64,000 nucleotides of DNA from Isoetes taiwanensis (GCA_021234155.1 JAJEKV010000005.1:17342089-17406088), one strand, 5' to 3'. Counted from the stretch's first letter, positions 32,266 through 45,352 are shown. Translations and numbers: made by a program. The notes: generated by a model not told the origin, from the letters alone.

Positions 32266-33119
32266 AGTAATTTAGAAATAACAATCACCACACATATGAT
32301 TCTAATGATCACAATATTTTAGTGGCAACAATTTCTAGCTCTTAAGATAACAAACCAAGAGTATCCAAGAGGCAACACACCAATTACATTCACAAATCTC
32401 AAATCTCACAATGAGAGATTATCAAGCAATTTAGATAAGTCACAAATGAACCATTGGCTTAAACCATATCCTTCATTGTTTATTTAAATTTAACCAAACT
32501 CAACCATTGCAATTTAACTATGCAAAACACTGTAGCAATGCAACTTATGAAGAAACTCGAACCACTTTTATTCGTGCTCCCACAGTATTTTTCCTCCAAC
32601 GATTGATGTATCCGGCTCAGTGTGCATATGATCTGTCTTCCTACTTATTTTATTTACATGGTCCTGGCGGTTGAGCCGCTTTTACCCTCGTTTCTTCCAC
32701 ATCTCGGGTTCCTTGGCTTTTCTGCGTATTTGAACCGAAAGCGGTTTTAAAACTATAAATGGCTCCATGGATCTCCGTTGATGCTCGGAATATTCCCCCT
32801 TATTTCTCAATGGTTTTGGCCAATATTCCATGGTTCCATTTGAACCATAATGAACTAGGTTAACGATTCACCATAAGAATATTTTCATTTATCTAGATCG
32901 AAAAACAATCTAGATGTATCTCCAATATATCATTCCAACTGTATCTTTTGATCATACTCAAACAGGTTGCATGTGCTGTGCATTTAACAAAGTTGTCTCT
33001 GTTTTCTTTCAACTGCTCAACATCTTATTTCACAATATTGTCTCTGCATCATTTATCTGCACAACATTGTCCACACGTCCTCTTGAATTTCAAACAAAAT
33101 TATGGTATGAACACTAACA
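32266..33119 (-). repeat. Copia 5' LTR, about 850 bp
   Basis: Starts TGTTAGTGTTC at 33119 and ends just before the PBS. The end (CTAAATTACTT) lacks a clean CA, so the boundary is uncertain by a few bases. It abuts the 19-bp minisatellite at 33120, so the element was inserted next to or into that array. Confidence 0.7.
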
Positions 33120-33123
33120 GGCT

Positions 33124-35650
33124 TAAATATGCCAAGGTGGCTCAAACATGCCATGTGGGCTCCAAGGCCACCTAGGCTCCAACATGCCAAGGTGGCTCAA
33201 ACATGCCAAGATGGCTCAAACATGGCACGTGGGCTCCAACTTGTCACCTAGGCTCCAACTTCGAAGGTGGCTCAAACATGTCCAATATGCCAAGGTGGCT
33301 CAAACATGCCACGCGGTCCAACATGCCACCTATGCTGCAACATGCCAAAGTGGCTGAAACATGCCAAGGTGCTCAAACATGCCACCTAGGCTCCAACATT
33401 CCACCTAGGCGCAAACATGCCAAGGTGGCTCCAACATTCCACCTAGGCTCCAACATGTCACCTAGGCTCGGACATGCCAAGGTAGCTCAAACATGCCACA
33501 CCGACTCCAACATGCCACCCCAGGCTCCAACAAGCCAAGGTGGTTCACAACATGCCACCTAGGTTCCAACATGCCAAGGTGGCTCAAGGGGTGCCACCTA
33601 GGCTCCAACATGCCACCTAGCCTCAAACATGCCAAGGTGGTCCAAACATGCCAAGGTTGCTCAAACATGCCACGGTGGCTCCAACATGCCACCTAGGCTC
33701 CAACATGCCAAGGTGGCTCAAACGCCATATAGGCTCCAAAGATGCCACCTAGGCTTAAACATGCCAAGGTGGTTCAAATTTGCCAAAGTGGCTCAAACAT
33801 GCCACGCAGGCTCCAACATGCCACCTAGGCTCCAACATGTCTCCTAGACTCAAACATGCAAGGTGGCTCAAACATGCCATCAGAGCTCCAACATGCCACA
33901 CGGGTTCCAACACACCAAGGTGGCTCAAACATGCCACCTAGGCTCCAACATCCCAAAGTGGCTCAAACATGTCATCTAGGTTTCAACATGCCACCTAGGC
34001 TTAAACATGCCAAGGTGGCTCAAACATGCCATGTGAGGCTTCAACATGCCAAGGTGGCTCAAAGATGGCACGTGGGCTCCAACATGTCACCTAGGCTCCA
34101 ACATGCCAAGGTAGCTCAAACATGCCAAGGTGGCTCAAACTTGCTTGTGAGGTTTCCAACATGCCACCTAGGCTCCAACATGCCAAAGTGGCGCAAACAT
34201 GACACCTAGGGCTCCAAAGATACCACCGAGGCTCCAACATACCAAGGTGGCTCCAACATGCCACCTCGGCTCCAACATGCCAAGGTGGCTCAAACATGCC
34301 ACAAAGGCTCACAGGCATGCCACCTTGGCTCGACATGCCAGGTTGGCTCCAACATGCCACCCTGGGCTCAAGCATGCCAAGGTAGCTAAAACATGCCACT
34401 TGGGCTCCAACATGCCACCTAGGCTCAAACATGCCACCTAGGCTCCAACATGCCAAGGTGGCTCACACATGCCACGCGGGCTCCAACATGCCACCTAGGC
34501 TCCAACAGGCCAAGGTGGCTCACAACATGCCACCTAGGCTCCAACAGGCCAAGGTGGCTCACAACATGCCACCTAGGCTCCACATGCCAAGGTGGCTCAA
34601 ATGTGCCACCTAGGCTCCAACATGCCACGTAGGCTCAAACATGCCAAGGTGGGTCAAACATGCCAAAGTGGCTCAAACATGCCACGCGGGCTCCAACATT
34701 TCACCTAGACTTGACAAGGTGGCTCAAACATGCCACGCGGGCTCCAACATGCCACCTAGGCTCCAACATGCCAAGGTGGCTCAAACATGCCACGTGGGCT
34801 CCAACATGCCACCTAGGCTCCAACACACCAAGGTGGCTCCAACATGCCACCTAGGCTCCAACATGCCAAGGTGGCTCAAACATGCCACGCAGCCTGTGAC
34901 ATGCCACCTAGGATCCAACATGCCAACGTGGCTCAAACATGCCGCTAGGCTGAAACATGCCAAGGTTGCTCAAACATGCCACGCGGGCTCCAACATGCCA
35001 CCTAGGCTCAAACATGCCAAGGTGGCCCCAACATGCCACCTAGGCTCAAACATGCCAAGGTGGCTCAAACATGCCACGCGGCCTGCAACATGCCACCTAG
35101 GCTCCAACATGCCAAGGTGGCTCAAACATGCCACCTAGGCACCAACATGCCGCCTAGGCTCAAACATGCCAAGGTGGCTGGAACATGCCATGCGGGCTCC
35201 AACATGCCACCTAGGCTCCAACATGCCACACGGGCTCAAACATGCCACCTAGGCTACAACATGCCAAGGTGGCTCAAACATGCCAGGTGGGCTCCAACAT
35301 GCCAAGGTGGCTCGAGATAAGGTGGCTCAAACATGCTGCCCTAGGCTCCAACATGACAAGGTGGCTCAATATGCCAAGGTGGCTCAAACATGCCAACATG
35401 CCACCTAGGCTCCAACATGCCAAGGTGACTCAAACATGCCATGTGGACTCCAATATGTCATGTGGGCTCCACGTATTTTCCTTGTTTTCGAGTAGGTTCA
35501 TGACAAAGGTGGCTCAAACATGCCACCTAGGCTCTAACATGCCACCTAGGCCCAAACATGCCAAGGTGGCTCCAACATGCCACCTAGGCTCCAACATGCC
35601 AAGGTGGCTCAAGCATGCCACCTAGGCTCAAGCATGCCACCTAGGCACTC
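33124..35650. repeat. 19-bp minisatellite, about 2.5 kb
   Basis: Two 19-bp unit types alternate with frequent switches: CATGCCAAGGTGGCTCAAA and CATGCCACCTAGGCTCCAA. A third variant has CACGCGGGCTCC or CACGTGGGCTCC. Because 19 is not a multiple of three, three units give a 57-bp, 19-codon period (MPRWLKHATRAPTCHLGSN) that is open in more than one frame and on both strands. Long frames here are therefore not genes. A short unrelated stretch interrupts near 35470-35505. Confidence 0.97.
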
Positions 35651-35839
35651 CAAGTGGTGACATGGCATGCCAAGTAAGCAAGGCCAATTTTTGTCTAGGC
35701 CAAAAATGAAAAGATGTCCATCTTTGGTCTTTTCATTGGGTGATGTTGGCAAATTTTGGGTGACATGGCTAGATGGTGGTGACGTGGACATGATGACTAG
35801 GACTTTATGCAAGAAATATGATAACCTTTGGAATTTTTC

Positions 35840-37855
35840 GTAGAGCTAAGAGGAGTTTGGCAAGGGATAGAATAGAGGGTCTTACGCTGACACCCTTCCC
35901 CAAATCGAACCCCCGGGCGGGACTTCAATGCGCAGCTTCCTCACCCGGAAGGGAGAGGTCGATTTGAGTTCCCTTCTTGAGGCGGACCTCAAAAGTTTCC
36001 CATAACACAATTTCTCCAATCTTGGGCAAATATCAATACCTCCCCTTTTTGTAAGATCGGTTTCTCTATCCAACCGTTGAATCCACTGTTCAAGTAATCT
36101 GCTTCGAGCAGGTTCAAGAAAATCCAAGATCAGTCCAGAAGAACTTATCAAGCCACGAAGCATCCTGCGGTCGATCGTGTAGGAACACAAGTGTTTTGTC
36201 GTTTGGGCAATACAAAGGTTCCAGAATGAAGATTCGACTTTGTCTGTCGTCTGGAATGGTGAAATTACCTCAGGGAAGGTTACACTGTCATTTTTGACAA
36301 CGAAAGAAACATGAACCCTTTACATCGCAGTATTCCGCAGCCACCTCTTAGGCCAATTGACTACGAACGTCTTGGACATGAGCTATTGCCAGGGTCCTTT
36401 GGGAGAGGACCTTTGGGGCAAACTGCTTTCGGAAGGTTTAAGGGTCTGTCTTCTGGTGTCAACACCCTCCCTCTACCTGATGACATTGTGCAACATCCTG
36501 GTCGAATCTGACTAGGATATGGCCTCCGAAACATAAATCTAGTGTGTTGCTAAGTTATCGAAGGGTTTACGTTATGGAGGTCGAGTTTTAGTCGGTTGCA
36601 CTTGGGACATGGTTGAGAAGTTGCAGTTAAAAATGCGAAGCAATAGGAATTGACGGAATGGGTTTTGGATTTATCCTCCTCCCAGTGTGGCAATTAGAAG
36701 TCAAGAGTGACTTTTGCAGTAACAAAATTGTTTGGGATCATTCGGGATGGCCAATAGATCCAAACTCTGTTATTTCAGTTGCCATGGCTCCGCATACATG
36801 TTTAGAAAAAGGTGCACCTACTTATCTAGGAAAACGATCACGTTTTGGCCTCCGAAACGTAAACCCTACAATAACCTAGCAACACACAGGGTTTAAGTTT
36901 CGGAGGCCAAAACATGGTCGTTTTCTTGGATAGCTAGGTGCATCTTCTCTAAACATGCATGCGGAGCCATGGCAACTGAGATAATAGAGTTTGGATCTAT
37001 TGGCCATCCCGAATGATCCCAATAATTTTGATACTGCAAAAGGCGCTCTTGACTTCTAATTGCTACACTGTTAGGAGGATAAATACAAAACCCATTCCGT
37101 CAGTTCCTATTGCTTTGCATTTTTAATTGTAGCTTCTCGACCATGTCCCAAGTGCAATCTGATTAAAACCCACCTCCTCCGTAACATAAACCCTTCAATA
37201 ACCTAGCAACACATGTGGTTTATGTTTTAGGGAGGCCATATCCTACTCAAATTTGACCAGGGCTTGCACAATGTCATCACGAGGAAGGGTGTTGACGCCG
37301 TTGAACCCTTAAAACCTTCCGTATAGTCGCCCCAAAGGTCCTTCTTAAAGGCCCTTTGGCCCTGAGCCGAGGAGCAATTTTCCCACTCGTGAATTGTGAA
37401 CCGACTGCGCCAATGGAATCAAAACATCGACATTACCCTTGGAACCAAGTTTCACGGGCGTAAGACCATCCCTTCTCCAAGAAGCGCCAAAAGTAGCTCA
37501 TGGACAACACGCTCAGAGTCAATTAGCCTTAGAGGTGGCCGCGAAATCACGCCATGTAGAGGGTTCAGATTTCATTTGCCAAGAATGACCGCATAACTTG
37601 GTTCTTAGGGTAATTTTGCCATTCGAGCGACATGGCGAAGTCGAATCTTCATTCCTCGAAGCCTTTATATTGCCCAAATGACAAAACACTTGGGTTTCTA
37701 CACGTTCGACCGTAGGATGCTTCGCCAATTTGATAAGTTCTCCCGGACTGATCTTGGATTCCTTTGAACCCGCTTGAATCATGGTCCTTGAATGGAGGAT
37801 CCAACTGTTGGATAGGGAAATTGAGCTCACGGGGAGGGGGAGGGCATTAGCATAG
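35840..37855. repeat. Near-palindrome with arms of about 1 kb
   Basis: The left arm (about 35840-36875) and the right arm (about 36890-37855) are inverted copies centred near 36880. Clear paired blocks are 36680-36870 with 36890-37110 (GGCCAATAGATCCAAACTC against its complement) and 36070-36260 with 37640-37815 (CCTATCCAAC, ATCCAAGATC, AAGTGTTTTGTC). Arms differ by small indels. A shared 190-bp linker (35655-35840) joins it to the minisatellite, and the same linker-palindrome order occurs at 45300-47410. Confidence 0.9.
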
Positions 37856-37859
37856 AACC

Positions 37860-38983
37860 TCCTAGAGGAGCCACTAGGAAAGGTGACTCTAATTGATATT
37901 GTTATGTTCGAGTCTCGTCAATGTTCCATGTCAATTCATCCTCTCTTGACAATACTTGTTGTTAGAAGAGTGTTATGGTATTGATTGCTTCACCTAATCG
38001 CTTGAACATCTCTACCTTCTTAGAGATATTGCACCATAGGGAGGAATGAAAATAAATAAGAAGAACGTTATGCATAGGGTCTATAGCTTTGTTGTATCAT
38101 TGCTATTTGGCCCCATGGTGCCTCCCCCTCAAGGTGTGCATGTACTCCATGTCGATTAGAGTTGCCGATGTTCATCCTAGAGCAATGGTGTCTTGTAGAG
38201 CTATTTTTCTCCCAAATTGTAGGTTAATGAAGGTGTTACTTGCAACCTAGGTTTTCTTTACTTGTAGGTCTAGGTTTCAATTTAGCAAAACCTACAAAGA
38301 GACGCATGAAAACATAGAGACATGGCGGATCGACATGTTATTGGAAAAAGAATGATGTAGCAATTCTTGGGGCCCACTAGTGTGGCATCGCCCGCTAGAA
38401 TCCCCCTAAAAAGCCAAAAATGAAAGTCTTCTACGCTTCGTGATGTGATTCCACCCTTAGTTCTTAGTTCCATGTATGTGTTTCAAAAGTGCTACAACCA
38501 ATGGGTTTAATTTACGAGGCAAAATAAGACCCAAATTACATTACGGCCAGACAAAAATAAAAAGTTACCAACGTACCACATTTTGACAAATGGACAAGAA
38601 GAGCACCCGTGGATCACACTTGGGAGGTGCCCAAGCTCTTTTGGTTAGGACGGAGGAAAATTTGGGACGAGCATTGCTCGTCCCTCTATTGGGAATGTGA
38701 CCACATCATGGTGATTTTGGCACCATTCACCCTTGAACTAATTTTGGGCTAACGTGTCAACTATTTTCGGGCCCATATGTGATCGCATTGGGATCTTTAT
38801 CGGTGCCCAAACGCCCAACGTATTTATTTGGGCTTAGGCATACTTGATTTGGGCCTAAGGTTAGAATCACACTACGGCATAGCCTAAATAAATTTGTGGC
38901 AAATTTATGCGGATGCGGAGTCCATAAATGGTTCTGCCATCAGTCGACATCATACTATCATGCCAAAATATTATATAAAGACT
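37860..38983. other. Unassigned sequence left of duplication copy 2
   Basis: No gene recognised. Only short frames. AATAAATTTGTGGCAAATTTATGCGG near 38885-38910 includes a small inverted repeat (AAATTTG-TGG-CAAATTT). The match to copy 1 starts near 38984. Confidence 0.4.
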
Positions 38984-41295
38984 TACATTTCGTCTGCCAA
39001 GGAAGCAACAAGAATACCCATGATTTTGTATCAAGATCTAAAATGCAATAGCACAGAGTCATCATCGATGATAATCCTTCATGAAGCATCGATTATCTTG
39101 GATGCTAGATCTCACTAAATTTTGGAAGCGGCATAATTTTCTTATAATTGTTAGAAGCTCCAATTTGATCAATAAAAAAATCTCTCTGAAATTCTGATCT
39201 CCACTATTCTTCACAAATTTGAATCTACTTTTACTACCATTTGGGTCGGAATACCTTTATGTTAATATGTAAACCAAACACCCCATCATAGCTTAACCCA
39301 AATCTCCAAAAGTTAAAGCTTTGCATGAACAGGTCATGACAATATGCATTTGACTATTCTGATCCATTACTCTGTTACTTCGATTTAGCATTCAGTTTTG
39401 AATCCAAATTGATGACTACTGGACCAACAAGCCATCGAAAAATAAAACAATCTTCATCCACAATGCACATGGTCTCAAAACGATGACTGTATTGTAGGCA
39501 CCCTAAGTGTGATAGGATGTCAAAAGCATCCACATGGCACATTATCGTTAGTTTTTTATTTATTATTTTCTGGATTTAGCCCATGTGTGATTTTGCACTA
39601 ATAAAATTGTATTCAAACAATGGCCAAGATTAACGGTTGAGATCGTGATCCTCGTCCTATAATCCTATTGGCTTCCATATGTGCCGCCTTTGCCCGCCTT
39701 GATTTCAAACCTCTCTCTAACCAAAATCAGAGAATCGAAGCCCAGAGAACACTGCCGCCTCTTCCGTGCTCTTGCATTGCCATAGCCATCTGCCATAGCG
39801 AGTTTCTGCGGCAGCCTGTAGCGAGCTCGGATCTTCGGAATGGCCTTCCCAAAAAAATTATATGCTACCATAGTCATCGTCTTTGCACAGTGAGAAGCAG
39901 AATCTTCAACCTATGCGCCTTCCCTCGCCGTAGATTCTTTTGTCGTTTCTTCCCTTACCTGGTTGTCGCCATTATACAGGCAAGGACTTTTTTTGCAGCT
40001 TCACATACTCTATTTTTAGGGCTTCCTATATTCGATTTAGGCTTCAGATCTGTTGCAAATCCTTGCTGTGAGATCCCAGCTATGGTATACATTTGGTGCT
40101 ACAATCTTCCTGTGATCCTTATCATTTTTCTTCGACCTTCTTTGGTGCCCTCTTCATGCCAGATATCCTTCTCTGTTGAAACATTTCTAGGTCTGAATTT
40201 TTTCCCGGATGATAATTTGCAAAGCATCTCTGGCCAATTGCAAAGGCAAAATGCGTTTTGGAATGTTTGAAATATTGTTTATGCACAACTTGTACAGAAA
40301 GGTGATATTTTCTTAGTTAGCTCTATTTTTGCTTTTAGCTCCAGTTTGATATCTCTGTTTGTGTATTTTTGGGGCTTTAATGCTGGTTCTTTGTTGTGGA
40401 TGAGGAGGCCAAATGCCTCTTTCCTTCGTCATATTTCATTTGCCATCTTTTCTTTTATTCAACTTTGCAGTTGGATTGCATGAAGCTCTATTCTGATTTT
40501 TAGTTTCAAATATATTAGTATGGAGCTTTTCTTCTTTCTGAGTTGTTTTGTGAGGTCAATCTGCAGGATGAGTTGGAAGGCTGCCTGAATCCTACTGCTG
40601 CGTGGAGCTGAGTCTGTTGATAGATTAAAAAAAAACCCTTTGTTTTTTAGCAGACCAGGATATTTTAGTCTTTTCCACTCTCTTGGCCCTGCTCGATGCA
40701 GATATTTTTTGATCCAGATTGCCTTGATCAGGTTCTTCAGCGTTTTCCCATTCCTTTCAAACCATTCAAAGGTAAAACATTTATTTTGCTGGATTTATTC
40801 AAATGGACATCTAGGCATGCTATTTTGTAATATCAAAGCTTTTGTTTCAGATCTTGCTATCTCAGTAGAGCAAAGGGTATGCAAGAACTGCATCCAGAAT
40901 TTACTCATCTGCAACAAGAACCCAGTTTTGACTTTCTATATTTTCAAGGGCGATTTGCAAAACAGAGTTCTTACCACACTGGACGAATCTTATGAGTTTC
41001 GTGCATTAGAACTACATATTAGATTATGTGATTCCTTGTTTTTTAATTTTAGCACTCTTGGTTAAGATTGTTTTTTGAAAGATGATATTTTTTTTTTGGG
41101 AAAAATGCTACTTAATTATGATAGTTAGATCATCATGCATTTTAATAAAATTGTTATGTCATGCCTGATGGACTTATTTGGGTTCGACCCCCAAAAGGCT
41201 TCCTTAAAACTTAAGCAAGGCACAATAAAAAACTCCAAAAGAAAAAGTGTCACAAACTATGCTTATCTCCACTAGTGATGCAATACTTGAAAAGA

Positions 41296-42203
41296 TTAGT
41301 TATTTTTAAATGTTTTTGTTTTCCGTAAACAATTGCTGTAAACAATTGCGGTTCTCAAGTTTCTTATATTAGCTATTTTTGTTTTAATCCAACGCATTGT
41401 TTCCTTAAAACGACATTGGAAATACATGTTTATTGTATGGAAAACAACACGGGGTTGCACTACAAACAATAAAAATAACATGGATCCAAACTTCGGTTCC
41501 TCTATCTGTCAAAGTGCTTCTTCCTTTCTCGCAAGCCAAGGGTGTTTTCTTCAAATTCTTTAACCTACATTGAAGCCCAAAGTTTGCTCTTTTTCGAGCT
41601 CTTGGATCTTTTCTTGCAAAATGCCCTATCACCAATTTGGACTTGTCCACTTCATTATCTCAAAAAGTTTTCCCTCCCTGCCGCCATTCCTTTCCTTCAT
41701 TACGATTGGAGTAATGAAGCGAGAAAAAAGAGCGGTTGGTTTAAGTTATAATTCTCTTGTGACAATCGGAGCGGCTCATCTCAAGGAACGTATTCGATTC
41801 GAATACCTTCATCCTCTTAATCTCTCACAATATCCTGAGGCCGAGTTACCGTCACCACAAAAATCGGACTAAACTTGAACGTCCGAAATGCGGTTTCTTG
41901 CCACTCAACGATCCAATGGATATAAAACGCCATCGCCCGGATGTCAACACTTTTTGAGCTGCGCAAGGCGCAACACGCCGAGGTCTAAGTTCTTATTTTT
42001 TAGACCTCCTTTTTGCGATTGAAGGCTGGAGCATATTCGTGAGTCGGTTGGATCCTTATCCACACATCATTTGGAGCCATCTATACGCGTGGATCGCCTG
42101 GCGCGAAATGAAGGTGTACAATTTGTATGCCCCAAAGACAATTAAGCTTCGTGAGGTCTAACGTCCGTATTTTAACCTCGTTTTTGAAATTTGCAACGTG
42201 CAT
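41296..42203 (-). pseudogene. Copy 2 of the coiled-coil ORF, frameshifted
   Basis: The same sequence as 2331-3248 with several one- to three-base indels. Only pieces remain open (41296-41481 and 41405-41650). Many differences fall where copy 1 has CAG or CTG (for example copy 1 CTTGCAGCTGCCC against CTTGCAAAATGCCC here). The break may therefore be a consensus error rather than true decay. Confidence 0.5.
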
Positions 42204-42752
42204 ATGGAAATCGAAAAGTCCATTCTCCTACAATCCATGCTTTTATACATTAAGCAAATTCAAAATTCGAATTGTAGGGGGAAGCCTGTATTGGGATGAA
42301 GTAAAGATCCCGGTTTACGAACTTTTAAGGCGCAATCGCAGCGCCTCGAAATGAAAGTCTGATACAAAGCTTCAACCTACACATTCAAATTTTGAAATGT
42401 AGAAGGCGGGAAGCTTGTATGGCCATGGCCTCTAAATGAAAATAGCGCAAGACAAGAATCGGTGATGCGCATGCTTGGTATCGACAAACCAAGAGACACC
42501 ATCATGAGTTCTTAGGTATGCTATAATGCAAGTGGCTTTTAGAAGCGCCACGTGTTGCATCGGTCGTCGACAAATCAAACGAGGGAATTAAATACATATG
42601 GCGCCATAAATGTGCAATCCCATTATTCCGGAGAATATTCTAAGCAAATCAGAATTATGAGTTTGGTATCCTAGGTGGCATGGGAAAAAAGGAGGCGGAA
42701 ATATGACGTGGAATGGCCGATAGGAGGCCATTTGAGACCCCAAATCCGCCTA

Positions 42753-43779
42753 ATGTTTGAAAAAAAGAAGATGATTTTTGCATCATAGCACTTTATGTGG
42801 ATGATTGCATCATGGTAGCCAATACTATAAACATCTTGAATGATTGCAAAAACTTTAAAATCACGGTTCCAAATGATGGATCTTGGTGAATTAAAAAATT
42901 TACGGGAATAGAAGTAATCGAAACAAAGAAGAAAAAGATCTTGAAGTTAAGTCAAAGTAAACATGTGGAGAATATGTTGAAATCGGTTTTAATTTGGAAA
43001 GTGCAAATCTTTGTGAAAATTCCTATGTTACCAGGACCACAAAGTTAACCGACAAGTAAAGATCAAACCGAGGAGGAGATGGCGTACATGGAACTTACTC
43101 CTTATAGAGCTCGCGATTTGGTTGTCCCGCGCTCTACTTGGCTAATAGCACAAGACCCCACATAGCTTATGCAAATGAATATATTGAGCGAAAATGCCAC
43201 AACCCTATAAAAGAACTATGGGAGGTTTGAAAACGTGTGCTCAAATATTTAAAGGGTACTCAACATCATGGAATTTGTTATAATACTAACAATTTGAAAT
43301 TGCTAGCTTACGATGATACATATTGGGGAGGTGACACGGAATGTAGAAAATCAACACGGTTATGCAATTTTTTTCTAGGAGGTGGAGTTATAACTTTGGA
43401 AATGCAAAAATCAATGCTTTATATAGCTATGAGTTCAAATTTGAAGCAAAAATATGCTTGTTGTTTCTCTATAGTAGCCAAGGAAGTTGTTTGGTTGAAA
43501 AGGTTAATAGATGAATTAAAATGTGAAATGGTTGAGGCAATAGAAATTATGATAGATAGTCAAAGGCCGCATTGCTATAGTCAAGAATCGGAGTTGCACA
43601 TGAGAGGACCAAGCACATCTAACTCAATATTCATTTTATCGAGGATCTAGCGCACAAGAGGTATATTCAAATGAGGTATGTTGAAACGCCAAACAAATTG
43701 CTGATATCTTTACAAAGGCTCTTAGAAAAGTAAATAAATTTAAGCAGGTTAGGAAAACAATCTCAATGTTGTCAACTAA
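42753..43779 (+). pseudogene. Copy 2 of the copia RT/RNase H fragment, heavily frameshifted
   Basis: Same extent as 3807-4807, including the YVDD box, but with many small indels. Most fall at positions where copy 1 has CTG or CAG. Near 43325 this copy keeps the RNase H frame that copy 1 breaks, so the lesions in the two copies are largely complementary. Not functional. Confidence 0.85.
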
Positions 43780-43799
43780 TAAAATTTGAAGGAGGAGAA

Positions 43800-44274
43800 T
43801 GTTAGAATATTAGGCTTATAGGCGATTGTGATAGTAATGGGATCTCGTCTAAGCCTATGAGAAAATAGTATCTATGAGAAGCAAAGTGGCGATGGATGCT
43901 ATAGGGAATGATTGTATGCATGCATGAAAAGTAAAGAAAAAAGCAAAGAATAGGCTTCAAGATGGAAAGGGCTTGCTAGCATTTCGGTGTTATAAAATCA
44001 AAAAAGAAAAGAAGTCATAACAAATCCCTTATACGGTTCCGCCCTATTTTATATCGTGGAAAAATTAAATGTGGAAACATGGTTAGGTTTCAACGGTTCC
44101 AATTCTAATCTTATGTACGTGGGATATTTTTGGTTGGAAAAAGGCCGGAGGATTAGAAAGTTAATCCTCTCCTAAACCCGTCACCGGTCTAATTCTTCAA
44201 GACTATATATAGAGATGCTTGGGTGAGGGGAAGATACACCTTTGGATGAGCGAAAACCATGACTTGGCGGGTTT
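43800..44274 (+). repeat. Copia 3' LTR in copy 2, part left of the insertion
   Basis: Begins TGTTAGAATATT after the polypurine tract and is collinear with 4826-5307. It is cut by the CACTA-like element. The last three bases (44272-44274, TTT) are one half of the target-site duplication. Confidence 0.8.
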
Positions 44275-44600
44275 TACTAACCCCAACAACATTTGGTCCA
44301 CGGTGAAAACAACAAAAAAACAAAATACGAGTTGTTTTTGAAGAGTTAAGGAAAAACCTACGTAGTTATATGGGGGTGGGTTTTCAGGATATCTTGTAGT
44401 TTTTCTTTAAGAATATGTAGTTTTGTTTTTTAAGAATGGGTGGTTTCTTAAGGAGGTGTAGTGTCTTTTTTAAGGATGTATTGTTTTCTCAAGCAGTATG
44501 GTTTTTTGAAGGGTTGTTTTTTTTAAAGGTGTTGTTTTTTAAGGTAGTGATTTTTGAGATGTGGTTTTTCAAGGTTTCTAAAAATCCATGTATGACTGTT
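44275..44600. repeat. Left subterminal repeat zone of the CACTA-like element
   Basis: Repeated GTTTTTTAAGG/GTTGTTTTT and GAAAACAAC motifs in both orientations, packed over about 300 bp next to the terminal inverted repeat. Confidence 0.6.
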
Positions 44601-44639
44601 GTCCACATGCCATTATTGCCACAAAATGGCGGCATACAA

Positions 44640-45310
44640 GAGTTATATATGCTTGACACACTTCACTAGCATTTGACTTCAAACATGCTACCTAGGCTCC
44701 AACATGCCAAGGTGGCTCAAACATGCTAAGGTGGCTCCAACATGGCAACTAGGCTTCAACATGCCAAGGTGGCTCAAACATGCCAAGGTGGCTCCAACAT
44801 GCCAAGGTGGCTCCAACATGGCAAATTCACGCTGGCATGCCAAGGTGGCTCAAACATGCCACATAGACTCCAACATGCCAGGTGACTCAAACATGCCAAG
44901 GTGGCTCAAACATGACACCTGGGGCCGACATGCCAAGGTGGCTCAAACATGTCAAGGTGGAACAAACATGCCATGCGGGATCCAACTTGTCAAGGTGGCT
45001 CAAACATGCCACCTAGGCTCCAACATGCGAAGGTGGCTCAAAGCATGCCAAGGTGGCTCCAACATGCCACCTAGGCACAAACATGGCAAGGTGGCTCAAA
45101 GATGCCACCCTGGTTCCAACATATGCCACGCGGCCCAACATGCCACTAGACTCAACATGCCCACTTAGGCTCCAACGTGCCAAATATGCCACTTAGGCTC
45201 AAACATGCCAAGGTGGTTGAAACATGCCATGTGGGCTCCAACATGCCACCTAGGCTCCAACATGCCAAGGTGGCTCGGGCATGCCACCTAGGCATTCCAA
45301 GCGGTGACAT
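44640..45310. repeat. 19-bp minisatellite inside the insertion, left block
   Basis: The same CATGCCAAGGTGGCTCAAA / CATGCCACCTAGGCTCCAA units as at 33124-35650, more irregular. Followed by the same linker (ATGAAAAGATGTCCATCTTT). Confidence 0.95.
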
Positions 45311-45352
45311 GGCATGCCAACTAAGAAAGGCCAAGTTTGACTAGGCCAAAAT

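Larger units (their letters stand above)
31639..33119 (-). mobile_element. Copia retrotransposon remnant: 5' LTR, primer-binding site and gag
   Basis: Read on the minus strand: LTR beginning TGTTAGTGTTCATACC at 33119, primer-binding site at 32264-32253, gag start ATG at 32239, gag running to 31639. Protease, integrase, RT and the 3' LTR are missing, as the sequence left of 31639 is the transposase region. The LTR differs from that of the 3.8-5.4 kb element, so this is a different copia family. Confidence 0.85.
38984..44274. repeat. Large duplication, copy 2, left part
   Basis: This matches copy 1 from base 1 to about 5307 in the same orientation. It stops inside the copia LTR, where a CACTA-like element is inserted. 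Between about 39360 and 40950 this copy keeps CAG/CTG sites that copy 1 lacks. From about 41440 onward the damage is mostly in this copy. Confidence 0.95.

Noticed and set aside
33124-35650. Many long open frames (up to 165 codons) with MPRWLKHAT / CHLGSN repeats on both strands
   Set aside because: They are automatic products of a 19-bp minisatellite read with a 57-bp codon period, present in several frames and on both strands.
33124-35650. CRISPR-like array of short repeats
   Set aside because: Units are contiguous with no unique spacers, and the genome is plant-like.
39668-40270. 200-codon frame in copy 2
   Set aside because: CT-rich translation with no domain. The same frame is broken in copy 1 by CAG/CTG-type differences, so it is not reliable as a gene.
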